Shown: positions 38,145 through 47,332, counted from the stretch's first letter. The stretch is 55,233 bases of DNA from Oscillospiraceae bacterium (GCA_015067075.1 SVND01000008.1:1-55233), one strand, 5' to 3'. Translations and numbers: made by a program. Notes: a model not told the origin generated them from the letters alone.

Positions 38145-39116
38145 GTGCAAAAAAGAAGACGTAAAACACTCGGTCAAAGATTGGCCGCAATTCTCATACC
38201 GACCGCTATAGCAGCTGTTTTTATTGCTATTGCAATTTTTGTCGGCAGCTACCTCGGCATTTTTGAAACACTTTTTGGTGCTTCACCCACACCTACGCTG
38301 GCACCGACTTCGGCACATACACCCACAGCCGCGCCGTCAGAAGTACTTACTCCGACCTTGGCGCCGACAGCTACCGATACGCCGACTCCTACGGACACGC
38401 CCACTTCAGCGCCCACGTCTACACCAACCGAGACACCGACACCGTCGCCCACACCGTCACCTGAACCTACGCCAACAGACGTGCCCACTCCAACACCGGT
38501 TGGAAACGGCAAAAAACGCGTGGCACTGACATTCGACGACGGACCCAACAGCTCTGTCACAGGTCGTCTTTTGGATATTTTGGCTGAACACAACGCGAAG
38601 GCTACGTTTTTCGTCGTTGGCGAGCGTGTTTCTTCTCATAAAAAGGTTTTGAAGCGCGCATACGATGAAGGCCATCAGATAGGCTCGCACTCCTATTCCC
38701 ACCAGTATTTTACCAAGATATCCGATGATGAGATATTAAAGGAAATACGGGATTCCCTTGATGCTATCGAAAGCGTAATCGGAGTGCGTCCCACCATTTT
38801 GCGTTTGCCCGGCGGCAGCTCAAACTCTCACATAATGAGTATTCTTAAAGATGAGGGCTTGCCTTCTATCCGATGGAACGTCGACCCCGAGGACTGGAAA
38901 TACCGCGACAGCGAGATCGTTGCAGAGCATATCCTTTCCCACATTTCCTCAGGCTCTATCATTCTTTTACACGACCTTTACAAAACAAGCGTCGATGCGA
39001 TCGAAATAGTTTTAAACGAGCTTGAAGGCTCTGATTATGAATTTGTGACAATCGACGAGCTCTTCCCTGATATTCAGGCAGGCAAAACTTACTATTCAAC
39101 ACGCAATATCAAATAG
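38145..39116 (+). CDS. Membrane-anchored polysaccharide deacetylase (NodB/PgdA type)
   Basis: The 323-residue product starts at a GTG behind GGGGG and has a basic N-terminus, one membrane helix (about 17-40), and a long Thr/Pro-rich spacer to about residue 118. The NodB deacetylase domain follows: TFDDGPN (catalytic Asp and metal Asp), HSYSH (zinc histidines), RLPGGSS (catalytic-site Arg), WNVDPEDW and ILLHD. It should remove acetyl groups from peptidoglycan or another surface glycan outside the cell, which often gives lysozyme resistance. It lies 18 bp after the coiled-coil gene and is probably co-transcribed. Confidence 0.9.
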   Translation: MQKRRRKTLGQRLAAILIPTAIAAVFIAIAIFVGSYLGIFETLFGASPTPTLAPTSAHTPTAAPSEVLTPTLAPTATDTPTPTDTPTSAPTSTPTETPTPSPTPSPEPTPTDVPTPTPVGNGKKRVALTFDDGPNSSVTGRLLDILAEHNAKATFFVVGERVSSHKKVLKRAYDEGHQIGSHSYSHQYFTKISDDEILKEIRDSLDAIESVIGVRPTILRLPGGSSNSHIMSILKDEGLPSIRWNVDPEDWKYRDSEIVAEHILSHISSGSIILLHDLYKTSVDAIEIVLNELEGSDYEFVTIDELFPDIQAGKTYYSTRNIK

Positions 39117-39210
39117 TCATAAAACTGCTTTATGCTTTGTCGTAGAGCAGTTTTTTCGTAAAAAATGCATTTTCAACGCTTTTGGATAACAAAATAAGCC
39201 ATATTGCTTA

Positions 39211-39238
39211 TTGACAAATTTTCATATTTGTATATAAT
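39211..39238 (+). promoter_or_regulatory. Promoter of the Gfo/Idh/MocA gene
   Basis: TTGACA (39211-39216), 16-bp spacer and TATAAT (39233-39238). Confidence 0.75.
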
Positions 39239-39273
39239 TGTAGTATAACAAAAATTATTATGGAGGTATTGTC

Positions 39274-40332
39274 ATGGATAAAATGAAAGTAGCCATTATC
39301 GGTTGCGGTACTATCGCTACAAACGCTCATATTCCTGCTTACATGAAAATGGACGATGTAGAGATAAAGTATTTCTGCGACATCATTCCCGAACGTGCTG
39401 AAAACAAGGTAAAGGAGCACGGTTGCGGTACAGCTGTCGTTGATTATCACGATATTCTCAATGATCCCGAGGTTGAAGCTGTTTCCGTTTGCGTTCCCAA
39501 CTTCGCTCATGCTCCCATCGCTATGGATTTCCTTCGCGCAGGAAAAAACGTTCTTTGCGAAAAGCCCGCAGCACGCACATACGCTGAAGCTCTTGAGATG
39601 CAGAAGGTTCAGCATGAAACAGGTAAAGTTCTTAACATCGGTGTTGTTAACCGCTTCAACGCCGCTGTAAACAAGATCAAGCAGCTCATCGACGAAGGCG
39701 TTCTCGGTGAAGTTTACGAAGTATACGGAAGCTTCCGTTCTCACCGTTCTATTCCCGGACTTGGCGGTCCTTTCACTCAGCAGGAAAAAGCAGGCGGCGG
39801 CGTTCTCATCGACTGGGGTGTACACTTCCTTGACCTTATCATGTACTGCACGGGCGACCCCACTCCCAAGACTGTTACAGCTCAGGCTTTCTCTCGCCTT
39901 GGCGTTAACATGAAGGAATATGCTTACGAAAGCATGTGGGCAGGTCCTCCCGATTACAACGGAAAGTACGACGTTGAAGACTTTATCACAGGTATGATCC
40001 GCACAGACGGTCCTACGATCACCATCAACGGTGCTTGGGCGCAGAATGTCGGCATCAACGAAATGTACGTTGACTTCCTCGGCACAAAGGCAGGCGTTCG
40101 CCTTAACTACGGCGGCGACTTCACTCTCTTTGGCGCAAAGGATGGCAAGCTTACATCTGAAAAGCCTGAATTCCCCGATGTCGCTATGTTCGACAACGAG
40201 ATCGCAAGCTTCGTTCGTTGCATCCGCACAGGCGAAAAGCTTCCCTCTCACATCGACACAGTTATCGTAACAGCTAAGATCATGCAGGCTCTTTACGATT
40301 CCTCCGAGCAGGGACACGAGATCGCATTCTAA
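39274..40332 (+). CDS. Gfo/Idh/MocA family oxidoreductase
   Basis: A 352-residue NAD(P)-dependent sugar or inositol dehydrogenase-like enzyme. The N-terminal Rossmann fold shows IIGCGTIATNAHIPAY, followed by NFAHAPIAMDFLRAGKNVLCEKPAA, where the lysine of EKP is the conserved catalytic residue of the family. The C-terminal alpha/beta domain contains GVLIDWGVHFLDL, in which D and H usually contact the substrate. The real substrate (free sugar, sugar acid or inositol) cannot be decided. It is a single-gene unit with a GGAGG site, its own promoter and terminator. Confidence 0.9.
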   Translation: MDKMKVAIIGCGTIATNAHIPAYMKMDDVEIKYFCDIIPERAENKVKEHGCGTAVVDYHDILNDPEVEAVSVCVPNFAHAPIAMDFLRAGKNVLCEKPAARTYAEALEMQKVQHETGKVLNIGVVNRFNAAVNKIKQLIDEGVLGEVYEVYGSFRSHRSIPGLGGPFTQQEKAGGGVLIDWGVHFLDLIMYCTGDPTPKTVTAQAFSRLGVNMKEYAYESMWAGPPDYNGKYDVEDFITGMIRTDGPTITINGAWAQNVGINEMYVDFLGTKAGVRLNYGGDFTLFGAKDGKLTSEKPEFPDVAMFDNEIASFVRCIRTGEKLPSHIDTVIVTAKIMQALYDSSEQGHEIAF

Positions 40333-40343
40333 TTTGAAACACA

Positions 40344-40375
40344 AACAGGGTACAGAAGCTGTACCCTGTTTTTTT
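40344..40375. terminator. Intrinsic terminator between convergent genes
   Basis: A 12-bp stem (40344-40355 with 40359-40370) with a T tail for the plus strand; it also sits at the 3' end of the minus-strand DUF2325 gene. Confidence 0.85.
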
Positions 40376-40658
40376 ATGCCGTTACTGCGTGCTGCTGTAA
40401 AATATTTTTCAGCGCCGACATTGAGCTTGTATGTGCTCGCGCAATTTTTATATTCTGTCCGCGAGCTTCGCTTAATGCGCAGCGAAGCATTTTGTGGGAT
40501 ATGGTGCTTGTAAAAAGCACCATAAGATCAGGTGTTCCTATATCTTTCAGTCCTCGCTCCATCTTTGCATATACCCTCGCCTTGCATTTATACGATTTGC
40601 AAAGCTCAACATACTGCCTTGTCATACATTCATTTCCGCCGACTATTACTATGCTCAT
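40374..40658 (-). CDS. DUF2325 domain protein, probably in the iron regulon
   Basis: The 94-residue product matches DUF2325: MSIVIVGGNECM at the start, then CKARVYAKMERGLKDIG, and a VLFTSTISHKML segment, with a Rossmann-like pattern. The family's role is not established. The ATG follows GGAG. Thirteen bases upstream lies a GTTAG-N6-CTAAC dyad identical in half-sites to those in the feo region, so expression is probably controlled by the same metal repressor. It is downstream of the feo operon terminator. Confidence 0.85.
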   Translation of the reverse strand: MSIVIVGGNECMTRQYVELCKSYKCKARVYAKMERGLKDIGTPDLMVLFTSTISHKMLRCALSEARGQNIKIARAHTSSMSALKNILQQHAVTA

Positions 40659-40670
40659 ATTTTCTCCACA

Positions 40671-40686
40671 GTTAGCTCATGCTAAC
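40671..40686. promoter_or_regulatory. Operator-like dyad upstream of DUF2325
   Basis: GTTAGCTCATGCTAAC is a perfect 6-bp inverted repeat with a 4-bp centre. Its GTTAG/CTAAC half-sites recur at 43143-43158 and 43519-43534 in the feo operon, consistent with one DtxR-family iron repressor. Confidence 0.75.
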
Positions 40687-40700
40687 TCAAACTTTAAAAA

Positions 40701-40733
40701 TTCAGGGAGACAAGGGATACGCCTTATCTCCCT
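40701..40733 (-). terminator. Terminator of the feo operon
   Basis: On the minus strand a stem between 40722-40733 and 40704-40716 (AGGGAGATAAGG type) is followed by a T-rich tail, 8 bp past the FeoB-associated gene. Confidence 0.75.
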
Positions 40734-40740
40734 ATTTTGT

Positions 40741-40938
40741 TTACTCTTTAGTATTCGGATGACACATACCGTTCATGGAGCAGCCGCCGCATGAACAGCC
40801 GCAAGAGCAGGAGCTTTTGCCTTTTTTCTTATTGATAATGCCCTTTACGACTATGGCGATAACTACTGCCGCAATTATTGCCGCAATTATGATCGTAGGC
40901 ACATTTACAGATGCCATTATCAGCGCAGATGCGTTCAT
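40741..40938 (-). CDS. FeoB-associated Cys-rich membrane protein
   Basis: A 65-residue protein with one N-terminal membrane helix (about 12-32), a KKKGK stop-transfer patch, and a cysteine-rich tail (CSCGCSCGGCSMNGMC). This is the layout of the small proteins regularly found beside feoB in Clostridia, thought to assist ferrous iron transport. It follows feoB by 19 bp in the same operon. Confidence 0.9.
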   Translation of the reverse strand: MNASALIMASVNVPTIIIAAIIAAVVIAIVVKGIINKKKGKSSCSCGCSCGGCSMNGMCHPNTKE

Positions 40939-40957
40939 ACGAACACCTCCAATTCAT

Positions 40958-43123
40958 TTATTTTTTAAGGCTTTTTTCCTCATATTTATTTCTTCTGACA
41001 AGAAGATATACCATTGCTATCAAAACAATTATCGCTGCCGCCGTCCAGACCGTGAATCCTGCGCCGGTAAAAAGCAAACCAAACTGATATACCATAAGCG
41101 ATATTGCATAAGCAAATATGCACATGTAACCGATAGCCGCAACAGACCACTTCCAGTTGTTCATTTCGCGCTTTATCGCGCCCATAGCCGCAAAGCACGG
41201 TGCACAAAGAAGGTTGAATATCATGAAGGAAAATGCCGAAAGCTTGCTTCCGTTAAAGAATTCCTTACCGATAAGTATGGCGTTTTCAAACGTACCCTCG
41301 TCTACCTCACCGAGAATGTCTGAACCCTCGGTAAGCATCTCGGAAAGAGTACCGAATACGCCGACGACCTCTTCCTTTGCCAGCAGTCCAAGTATGGTGG
41401 CAACCGCCGCCTGCCACTTTCCAAATCCAATAGGTACGAAAATAAATGCTATCCATTCGCCTATTACATTAAGAATAGATTTCTCTTGGCCGCCGCCAAT
41501 ATAGTGAAATCCACCCTCAAAGGAAAGGCTGTTAAGTATCCAAATCACTACACTCGCCGCTAAAATTACAGTACCTGCGCGTTTGATAAAGTCCCATCCA
41601 CGTTCCCACGTTGATCTGAGAACATTGGAAGCAACGGGCGTGTGATAAGTAGGAAGTTCCATTACAAAGGGAGCTGGGTTGCCTGAAAATGCTTTTGTTT
41701 TCTTAAGTATTATACCCGATACGATCACAGCACCGATACCGATAAAATATGCCGCTGTAGCAATAAGTCCGCTTCCGCCGAAAAGTGCGCCTGCAATAAG
41801 TCCTACTATAGGCATTTTTGCGCCGCAAGGAATAAAGCACGTTGTCATAACCGTCATTCTTCTGTCGCGCTCTTGCTCTATTGTTCGGCTCGCCATTACA
41901 CCCGGCACTCCGCATCCCGACGCCACAAGCATGGGAATAAAGCTCTTACCTGAAAGACCGAACTTGCGAAAAATTCTGTCCATAATGAATGCGACACGAG
42001 CCATGTATCCACAATCTTCAAGCAAAGAAAGTAGAATAAAAAGTATCATCATTTGTGGTACAAATCCAAGAACAGCGCCTACACCGCCAATAATTCCATC
42101 AGCCACAAGACTTGTCAACCAATCCATACAGCCAATGTTTTCAAGAAATGTCGTTACAGAAGGAACGATGATCTCACCAAAAAGCGTATCATTCATAAAG
42201 CCAACTGTCCAATCACCTATCGTTCCGATAGATATCGTATAAACAAGCAGCATCACCATAATAAAAATCGGAATTGCAAGGATTCGATTGGTAACGATCC
42301 TGTCTATTTTATCGGAAACAGTATACTTACCTATATTCTTTTTCTTATAACAGCTTTTAAGAACTGTCGCAACATATATGTATCGCTCATTTGTTATAAT
42401 GCTCTCAGAATCATCGTCAAAAGCCTTTTCGACAGCTGCAATGTCAGTTTCTATATGCTCTAAAGTTGCCTTATCTATATTAAGCTGCTTGAGTACCTTC
42501 TCATCACGCTCAAATATCTTAACTGCATACCAACGCTGTTTTTCCTCAGGCATATTATGTACAGTAGCTTCCTCAATATGAGCAAGGGCATGTTCCACCA
42601 TGCCTGAAAAATTATAAAGCAATACTCGTTTATTGTTTTTCGTCGCTTCTATCGCTAATTCTGCCGCTTCAAATACGCCGTCACCTTTTAACGCCGATAT
42701 CTCTACGACGCTGCATCCCAAGGTTTTTGACATTTCTTTTGTATCAAGTTTATCTCCATTTTTTCTTACAATGTCCATCATATTTATGGCGACAACAACA
42801 GGAATTCCAAGCTCCATAAGCTGCGTTGTAAGATAGAGATTTCGCTCAAGATTTGTTCCGTCAACAATGTTTAGGATTGCATCGGGACACTCGTTTACAA
42901 GATAGTTTCTAGCTACAACCTCTTCAAGCGTATACGGCGAAAGTGAATAAATTCCCGGAAGATCTGTTATAATAACGTCTTCGTGCTTTTTAAGCTTTCC
43001 TTCTTTCTTCTCAACTGTAACGCCGGGCCAATTTCCTACATATTGATTCGCACCGGTAAGCGCGTTAAACATTGTAGTTTTACCACTGTTAGGGTTTCCT
43101 GCAAGCGCAATTTTTATGCCCAT
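40958..43123 (-). CDS. feoB: Ferrous iron transport protein B
   Basis: The 721-residue product imports Fe(II). The N-terminal G domain has the G1 loop AGNPNSGKTT (about 8-17), the G3 motif DLPGIYSL, and NMMD for guanine binding, followed by the helical GDI-like domain. The membrane part has the two Gate motifs, with conserved cysteines in ASGCGVPG and FIPCGAK. Length is typical. It follows feoA with a 68-bp gap that contains an operator-like dyad, so feoB may be separately tuned. Confidence 0.96.
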   Translation of the reverse strand: MGIKIALAGNPNSGKTTMFNALTGANQYVGNWPGVTVEKKEGKLKKHEDVIITDLPGIYSLSPYTLEEVVARNYLVNECPDAILNIVDGTNLERNLYLTTQLMELGIPVVVAINMMDIVRKNGDKLDTKEMSKTLGCSVVEISALKGDGVFEAAELAIEATKNNKRVLLYNFSGMVEHALAHIEEATVHNMPEEKQRWYAVKIFERDEKVLKQLNIDKATLEHIETDIAAVEKAFDDDSESIITNERYIYVATVLKSCYKKKNIGKYTVSDKIDRIVTNRILAIPIFIMVMLLVYTISIGTIGDWTVGFMNDTLFGEIIVPSVTTFLENIGCMDWLTSLVADGIIGGVGAVLGFVPQMMILFILLSLLEDCGYMARVAFIMDRIFRKFGLSGKSFIPMLVASGCGVPGVMASRTIEQERDRRMTVMTTCFIPCGAKMPIVGLIAGALFGGSGLIATAAYFIGIGAVIVSGIILKKTKAFSGNPAPFVMELPTYHTPVASNVLRSTWERGWDFIKRAGTVILAASVVIWILNSLSFEGGFHYIGGGQEKSILNVIGEWIAFIFVPIGFGKWQAAVATILGLLAKEEVVGVFGTLSEMLTEGSDILGEVDEGTFENAILIGKEFFNGSKLSAFSFMIFNLLCAPCFAAMGAIKREMNNWKWSVAAIGYMCIFAYAISLMVYQFGLLFTGAGFTVWTAAAIIVLIAMVYLLVRRNKYEEKSLKK

Positions 43124-43142
43124 CCGACTTACTCTCCTCTTG

Positions 43143-43158
43143 GTTAGTTAAAGCTAAC
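43143..43158. promoter_or_regulatory. Operator-like dyad between feoA and feoB
   Basis: GTTAGTTAAAGCTAAC has the same GTTAG/CTAAC half-sites and 16-bp length as the dyads at 40671 and 43519. It is 20 bp upstream of the feoB start codon. Confidence 0.65.
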
Positions 43159-43191
43159 CTAAAATATAAAAAAATTATTTTTCTTTCTTAC

Positions 43192-43413
43192 TTATTCAAT
43201 CTCAACCATTTCAGCATCAGCTTTACGAAGAGAAAGCTCATATCCGCGGACTGTTACCTCTATAGGATCTCCTAACGGCGCAACCTTGCGTACGTATATC
43301 TCGACGCCTTTTGTAATGCCCATGTCCATTATGCGCCGCTTTACAGCACCTTCTCCATGAAGCTTTACAACTTTAACAGTTCTGCCTATCTTCGCTTGTT
43401 TTAATGTGTTCAC
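43192..43413 (-). CDS. feoA: Ferrous iron transport protein A
   Basis: A 73-residue SH3-like FeoA: KIGRTVKVVKLHGEGAVKRRIMDMGITKG, then PLGDPIEVTVRGYELSLRKADAEMVEIE. FeoA supports FeoB at the cytoplasmic side. The GTG at 43413 is taken as start because GGAGGG lies just upstream and the resulting length fits the family; the frame remains open for 24 more codons upstream without family similarity. Confidence 0.93.
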   Translation of the reverse strand: MNTLKQAKIGRTVKVVKLHGEGAVKRRIMDMGITKGVEIYVRKVAPLGDPIEVTVRGYELSLRKADAEMVEIE

Positions 43414-43518
43414 GCCAAACCCTCCGATTATGTTCCAAGGAAAAATAATTACTTTTTCCGCACCACTTTTACAAAAATGCGTCAACCCTCAAAACTCAAA
43501 GCATCGCATTTTACAAAA

Positions 43519-43570
43519 GTTAGCCTTCACTAACCGTATATATAATACTCATTTTTTCACCTTTTGTCAA
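43519..43570 (-). promoter_or_regulatory. feo operon promoter with overlapping operator dyad
   Basis: On the minus strand TTGACA (43565-43570), 17-bp spacer, TATTAT (43542-43547), then the dyad GTTAG-N6-CTAAC at 43519-43534 over the expected transcript start. A repressor bound there would block initiation, as in DtxR/IdeR-type iron control. The interval 43535-43660 holds nothing else. Confidence 0.8.
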
Positions 43571-43654
43571 GCATTTTTTTGAATTTTTTTCAACTTCTTT
43601 TTATCCCACAAAAAATAAGTTTTCCTTTGCGGTTTTTTTGTGCATTTTGCGCAC

Positions 43655-43694
43655 AAAAAATCTCCCGACATCCTGTCTGAAAGAATATCGGGAG
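43655..43694 (-). terminator. Intrinsic terminator
   Basis: On the minus strand a 13-bp stem (43682-43694 with 43662-43674, two wobble pairs) ends in a run of Ts, directly past the stop of the membrane-protein gene at 43701. Confidence 0.75.
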
Positions 43695-43700
43695 TAGTTT

Positions 43701-44645
43701 TTATTCTTCTATGTTTTCGGAAACGCCTTCGGTTACGTTATCCACAGCTTGCTCCGATGCCGTTTCCCCATCGCTATCCTTATTCGCCTGTTCCTTTGCG
43801 GCTACGGGCGCATCGGCATCATAGTTAAGCATCGTGCCTAAGCTTTCCTCCGCAAACAGCGCAAGGGCAAGCACCGCAAATACCATGAGCGGTGAAAAAG
43901 CCACGTCCTCAGCCGTCAGCGTCAGAAATTCCCACATAAATATGCGCGGAAGCGTTGCGGCAAGGGCACAGGAGGTAAATAAAGCGCCTGAAACGAACAG
44001 TATCTTCGGTTTGCCCATAGATGCAACAGCCTTCGCATAGCTGAACAGGAATACAAGCATTGCGCAATAAGCAACTATATCATAATAATATGCGCTTATA
44101 TTAGCTATCGTACTTAATTTCATAAAGGTCACGGATAATAAAATTATTATCCAAACGGACGGAATGACAGCAAGAAACGATATTTTTCTGAATTTGCTGT
44201 GTCCTACATAAAACATATATGCGTTAAATATGAAAAATACGCCTGAAAGCACGCCTAAAATCGCTATTACAAGAAACACAGGTTGTATCTGCTCTGCTGA
44301 ATTTGCCGTCATTGCGCGATAAAGCAAAACTCCGTAATCCGCGATTATAAGTAAGCCCGCTAAAAGCGACATTGCAGGCGGAATCATTTGCTTTATCTTT
44401 AAAAATTCGCCGCTTTCCTTAAGCCAAAGGCGCTTGTTACCCAGCGCCAGCGCGATCACCATAAATATTGCCGATACAGCAAGCACGATAAACGGCAAAA
44501 AGCTTGCCAACGAGTTTTCAGCCGCGCCTTCCGCTTTCCCCTGCATTATTCTTATAAGCGCCGCGAGCAAGCCGCATATAAGAGACACCGCAGGCACGGC
44601 CGACATCAACCGCGAGCCAAGCGGCTTTTTCGTTTTATTGTCCAT
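43701..44645 (-). CDS. Multi-spanning membrane protein of unknown function
   Basis: The 314-residue product has about eight hydrophobic helices from residue 12 to about 265 and an acidic, Ala/Glu-rich cytoplasmic tail of about 45 residues. No family is recognised. The ATG at 44645 is preferred to one three codons upstream because the AAAAGGA site then has normal spacing. It stands alone between the feo region and the divergent DUF2975 gene. Confidence 0.6.
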   Translation of the reverse strand: MDNKTKKPLGSRLMSAVPAVSLICGLLAALIRIMQGKAEGAAENSLASFLPFIVLAVSAIFMVIALALGNKRLWLKESGEFLKIKQMIPPAMSLLAGLLIIADYGVLLYRAMTANSAEQIQPVFLVIAILGVLSGVFFIFNAYMFYVGHSKFRKISFLAVIPSVWIIILLSVTFMKLSTIANISAYYYDIVAYCAMLVFLFSYAKAVASMGKPKILFVSGALFTSCALAATLPRIFMWEFLTLTAEDVAFSPLMVFAVLALALFAEESLGTMLNYDADAPVAAKEQANKDSDGETASEQAVDNVTEGVSENIEE

Positions 44646-44805
44646 TAAAATCATTCCTTTTTAGATATTGTATATATTATACCTCATTTTTGTGAAAAAG
44701 AAAAGAGTTTTTTTCTTTTTTTACACTTTTGCACCAATTTTGACTCAGATTTTTTAACGCTTGCAATATTTCAATAAAAATTTATCGTTTTTCGATAAAA
44801 AAGTA

Positions 44806-44834
44806 TTGACAAAAAGCAAAAGATGGTTTATACT
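44806..44834 (+). promoter_or_regulatory. Promoter of the DUF2975-HTH-DUF4173 genes
   Basis: TTGACA (44806-44811), 17-bp spacer, TATACT (44829-44834). Confidence 0.75.
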
Positions 44835-44868
44835 GTATTCAACGAAAAGATTTAAGGAGCGTTTTTTT

Positions 44869-45315
44869 ATGTGGGATAACATCAAATCAGCTAAGCTTAC
44901 TCAAATACTTACAGCCGCCTTTCTCGTCCTCTCTGTGCCCGTTGCCGTTTTTGCGCCGTATATTTTAAACTGGTACATGTCGGTTACAGGCAAGCCCGAC
45001 ACGCTTATAACACCGCTTTTGATAACGGTCTATTCCCTTTATGTTCCTGCCGTTATCGCTCTCGTGTGTCTGTTTTTGCTTTTGACAAACATTTGCAAGG
45101 GTGACATTTTCATCGATAGAAACACGCTGTTCATGCGCATTATATCTTGGTGCTGCGGTGTTGCAGGCGTTATCTCCTTGGTCTCGGGATTTTACTACTT
45201 ACCATTCGTGCTCATCGGTGTAGCGGCGCTTTTCATGATGCTCATTGTGCGCGTAGTAAAAAACACCATCGCCCAAGCGATATTGATAAAGTCGGAAAAC
45301 GACTTTACCATATGA
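44869..45315 (+). CDS. DUF2975 membrane protein
   Basis: A 148-residue protein with four membrane helices, matching DUF2975 in length and in the conserved stretch CKGDIFIDRNTLFMRIISWCC after the second helix. Family members are almost always paired with a small YozG-like HTH regulator, as here 12 bp downstream. Function is not known. The ATG follows AAGGAGC; upstream codons in the same frame cover the promoter. Confidence 0.85.
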   Translation: MWDNIKSAKLTQILTAAFLVLSVPVAVFAPYILNWYMSVTGKPDTLITPLLITVYSLYVPAVIALVCLFLLLTNICKGDIFIDRNTLFMRIISWCCGVAGVISLVSGFYYLPFVLIGVAALFMMLIVRVVKNTIAQAILIKSENDFTI

Positions 45316-45327
45316 GAGAGGTGCACT

Positions 45328-45534
45328 ATGGCTATTATAATAAATGTAGACGTAATGATGGCAAAGCGAAAAATATCAGCAGGCGAGCTTTCCGACAAAA
45401 TAGGTATAACGCCCGCCAACTTATCTATACTTAAGAACAACAAAGCAAAGGCTATCCGTTTTTCAACTCTCGACAAGCTTTGTCAGGTGCTTCAATGCCA
45501 GCCCGGAGATATTCTTGAATATACGGACGATTAA
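45328..45534 (+). CDS. Small Cro/CI-type HTH regulator (YozG-like)
   Basis: A 68-residue DNA-binding protein consisting of one helix-turn-helix domain: MMAKRKISAGELSDKIGITPANLSILKNNKAKAIRFSTL, ending with LCQVLQCQPGDILEY. This is the standard partner of DUF2975 proteins. A GAGAGGTG site precedes the start. It probably regulates its own operon. Confidence 0.9.
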   Translation: MAIIINVDVMMAKRKISAGELSDKIGITPANLSILKNNKAKAIRFSTLDKLCQVLQCQPGDILEYTDD

Positions 45535-45559
45535 AATCATTATGTAAGGAGACTTTAAT

Positions 45560-47332
45560 ATGGATAACAGCTTTGAACCCGTAAATATTACTTTGGAAAA
45601 GCCCGTCTATGACCGTTTTGATGCAGTCATGGCAATCGTTTTATTCGCTTTCGGCTTTCTTTTTTGCCACATGGGGCTTTCCCTCGCTCTCGGCACGTTC
45701 GCTTTTGCCGTCGCTCTTTTTGCAGTTTCCGCCGTCTATCTCACAAAACGCGGTCACCGCTTGCACGGCAGCTCACTTATTTACCTTATTATAGGTCTTA
45801 TTTCATCGGCATACTTTCTCGTCGGTGCAAATCAGCTTCTCTCCGTTTTAAATTTCTTGTTCATCATCGGCGTTTACGTTCTTTGGGTCGCTGCTGTTTG
45901 CAAAACGGATACAAAGCTTTTCCCCTTTGATTGCCTCAATCAGTTTTTTCCTGTGGCTTTTGGAAATTTCAGCACCGCTTTTTCCTCACAAAGTGCCTTC
46001 AAGTCGGGAAAAAAGCGCGGACGCACGCTATTATATATATTTATAGGTATAATCATATCTGTATTTTTACTGCTCTTTATCATTCCGCTTCTCATGGTTG
46101 CTGACGCTGCTTTTGAAGCTCTTATGGATAATATCACCATTGAGCTTTCGTCAACCTCCTTTGAAATTATTGCTCAGCTCATTTTCGGCGTACCCATCGG
46201 TGCATATATTTTTGCCATTCTTTACGGCAACGCCCACGCCAGACACACAAGCCATATAAACGCAGACAGACTAAGCCGTGCTTCCGCTTCCGCACGCACC
46301 ATGCCCTGCGCCATGGTATTTACGGTGCTTTCCGTAATATGTGCCGTATACATCTTGTTTTTCATTTCGCAGACCTCATATTTCCTCTCCGCTTTTGAAT
46401 CCATCCGTCCTGAAAACTACACCTTTGCCGAGTATGCAAGACGGGGATTTTTTGAGCTTTGCGCCATAGCATTCATCAACCTTTGCATAATTTTGTTTTC
46501 AAGACTTCTTGCAAAACGAGACGAAAACTCCGCACAAAACAAGGCGTTAACGGTTTTCAGCTGTATTTTCTCTGTATTTACGTTGTTTTTTATCGCTATA
46601 GCATTAAGCAAAATGATAATGTACATACAAGCTTACGGTCTTACACAGCTTCGAGTATACACGAGTCTTCTGATGATAACGCTTGCCGTTGTTTTCATAC
46701 TTATGATAATTCGTCAATTCAAAAAATTCAACATAACAAAAACTGTTTTCATCGTTTTTTCCGCCGTTTTTCTTATTCTTTGCTGGTCAAATTGCGACAG
46801 TCTTATTGCCCGTTATAATATAAATGCCTATGAAAGCGGAAAGATCGAAGCTTTGGACATTGAAGCGCTTTGCGTGCTTTCTCCCGATGCTTACCCCGCT
46901 ATCGTCGATTATTATGAAAGCTACGTTGCAGAAAACGGGGACGATAATTTTTCGGAAGAGCTGCGCACAAGCCTGTACTTTAACTGCTACATAAGAAATC
47001 AAAATGATTTGCGTAATTTTAATATAAACTCAAAAGCGGCACGAAGCGCCGTCGACAGAATAGAAAATTTCAATACTCCATACAAATTCACCCCCGAACG
47101 CACCATCATCTCCGTCGATGATCTTCTCGCACGATATGATTTTATCGGTATGCATTACAGCAAGGTGGAAGAAATAATCGGCAAGCCCGACGAGCGCAGC
47201 GGTCAATTTGTGCATTACTACACAAAGGATGAGATATCAGGAATTTCCGTGCTGAGCTTTGAGCTCGACGGCTTTGATAACGTTGTTCAGGTGTACGGCA
47301 CTTTAGAGGATGAAAAATTCCCGCTTGAATAG
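45560..47332 (+). CDS. DUF4173/DUF4153-like membrane protein
   Basis: The 590-residue product has about ten to twelve membrane helices up to residue 420 and a soluble C-terminal part of about 170 residues. The membrane part matches DUF4173 proteins, including the ENYTFAEYARRGFFEL segment that is typical of the family. Such genes often follow the DUF2975/HTH pair in clostridial genomes. No biochemical role is known. It starts 25 bp after the regulator with an AAGGAG site. Confidence 0.8.
   Translation: MDNSFEPVNITLEKPVYDRFDAVMAIVLFAFGFLFCHMGLSLALGTFAFAVALFAVSAVYLTKRGHRLHGSSLIYLIIGLISSAYFLVGANQLLSVLNFLFIIGVYVLWVAAVCKTDTKLFPFDCLNQFFPVAFGNFSTAFSSQSAFKSGKKRGRTLLYIFIGIIISVFLLLFIIPLLMVADAAFEALMDNITIELSSTSFEIIAQLIFGVPIGAYIFAILYGNAHARHTSHINADRLSRASASARTMPCAMVFTVLSVICAVYILFFISQTSYFLSAFESIRPENYTFAEYARRGFFELCAIAFINLCIILFSRLLAKRDENSAQNKALTVFSCIFSVFTLFFIAIALSKMIMYIQAYGLTQLRVYTSLLMITLAVVFILMIIRQFKKFNITKTVFIVFSAVFLILCWSNCDSLIARYNINAYESGKIEALDIEALCVLSPDAYPAIVDYYESYVAENGDDNFSEELRTSLYFNCYIRNQNDLRNFNINSKAARSAVDRIENFNTPYKFTPERTIISVDDLLARYDFIGMHYSKVEEIIGKPDERSGQFVHYYTKDEISGISVLSFELDGFDNVVQVYGTLEDEKFPLE

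Noticed and set aside
43519-43534. Fur box in the feo promoter
   Set aside because: The dyad GTTAG-N6-CTAAC lacks the GATAAT-type Fur hexamers and looks more like a DtxR-family operator.
44750-44800. Sixth copy of the shared promoter motif (TTTTAACGCTTGCAA)
   Set aside because: The upstream part resembles the family, but no -10 box lies 17 bp downstream, and the real promoter is at 44806-44834.
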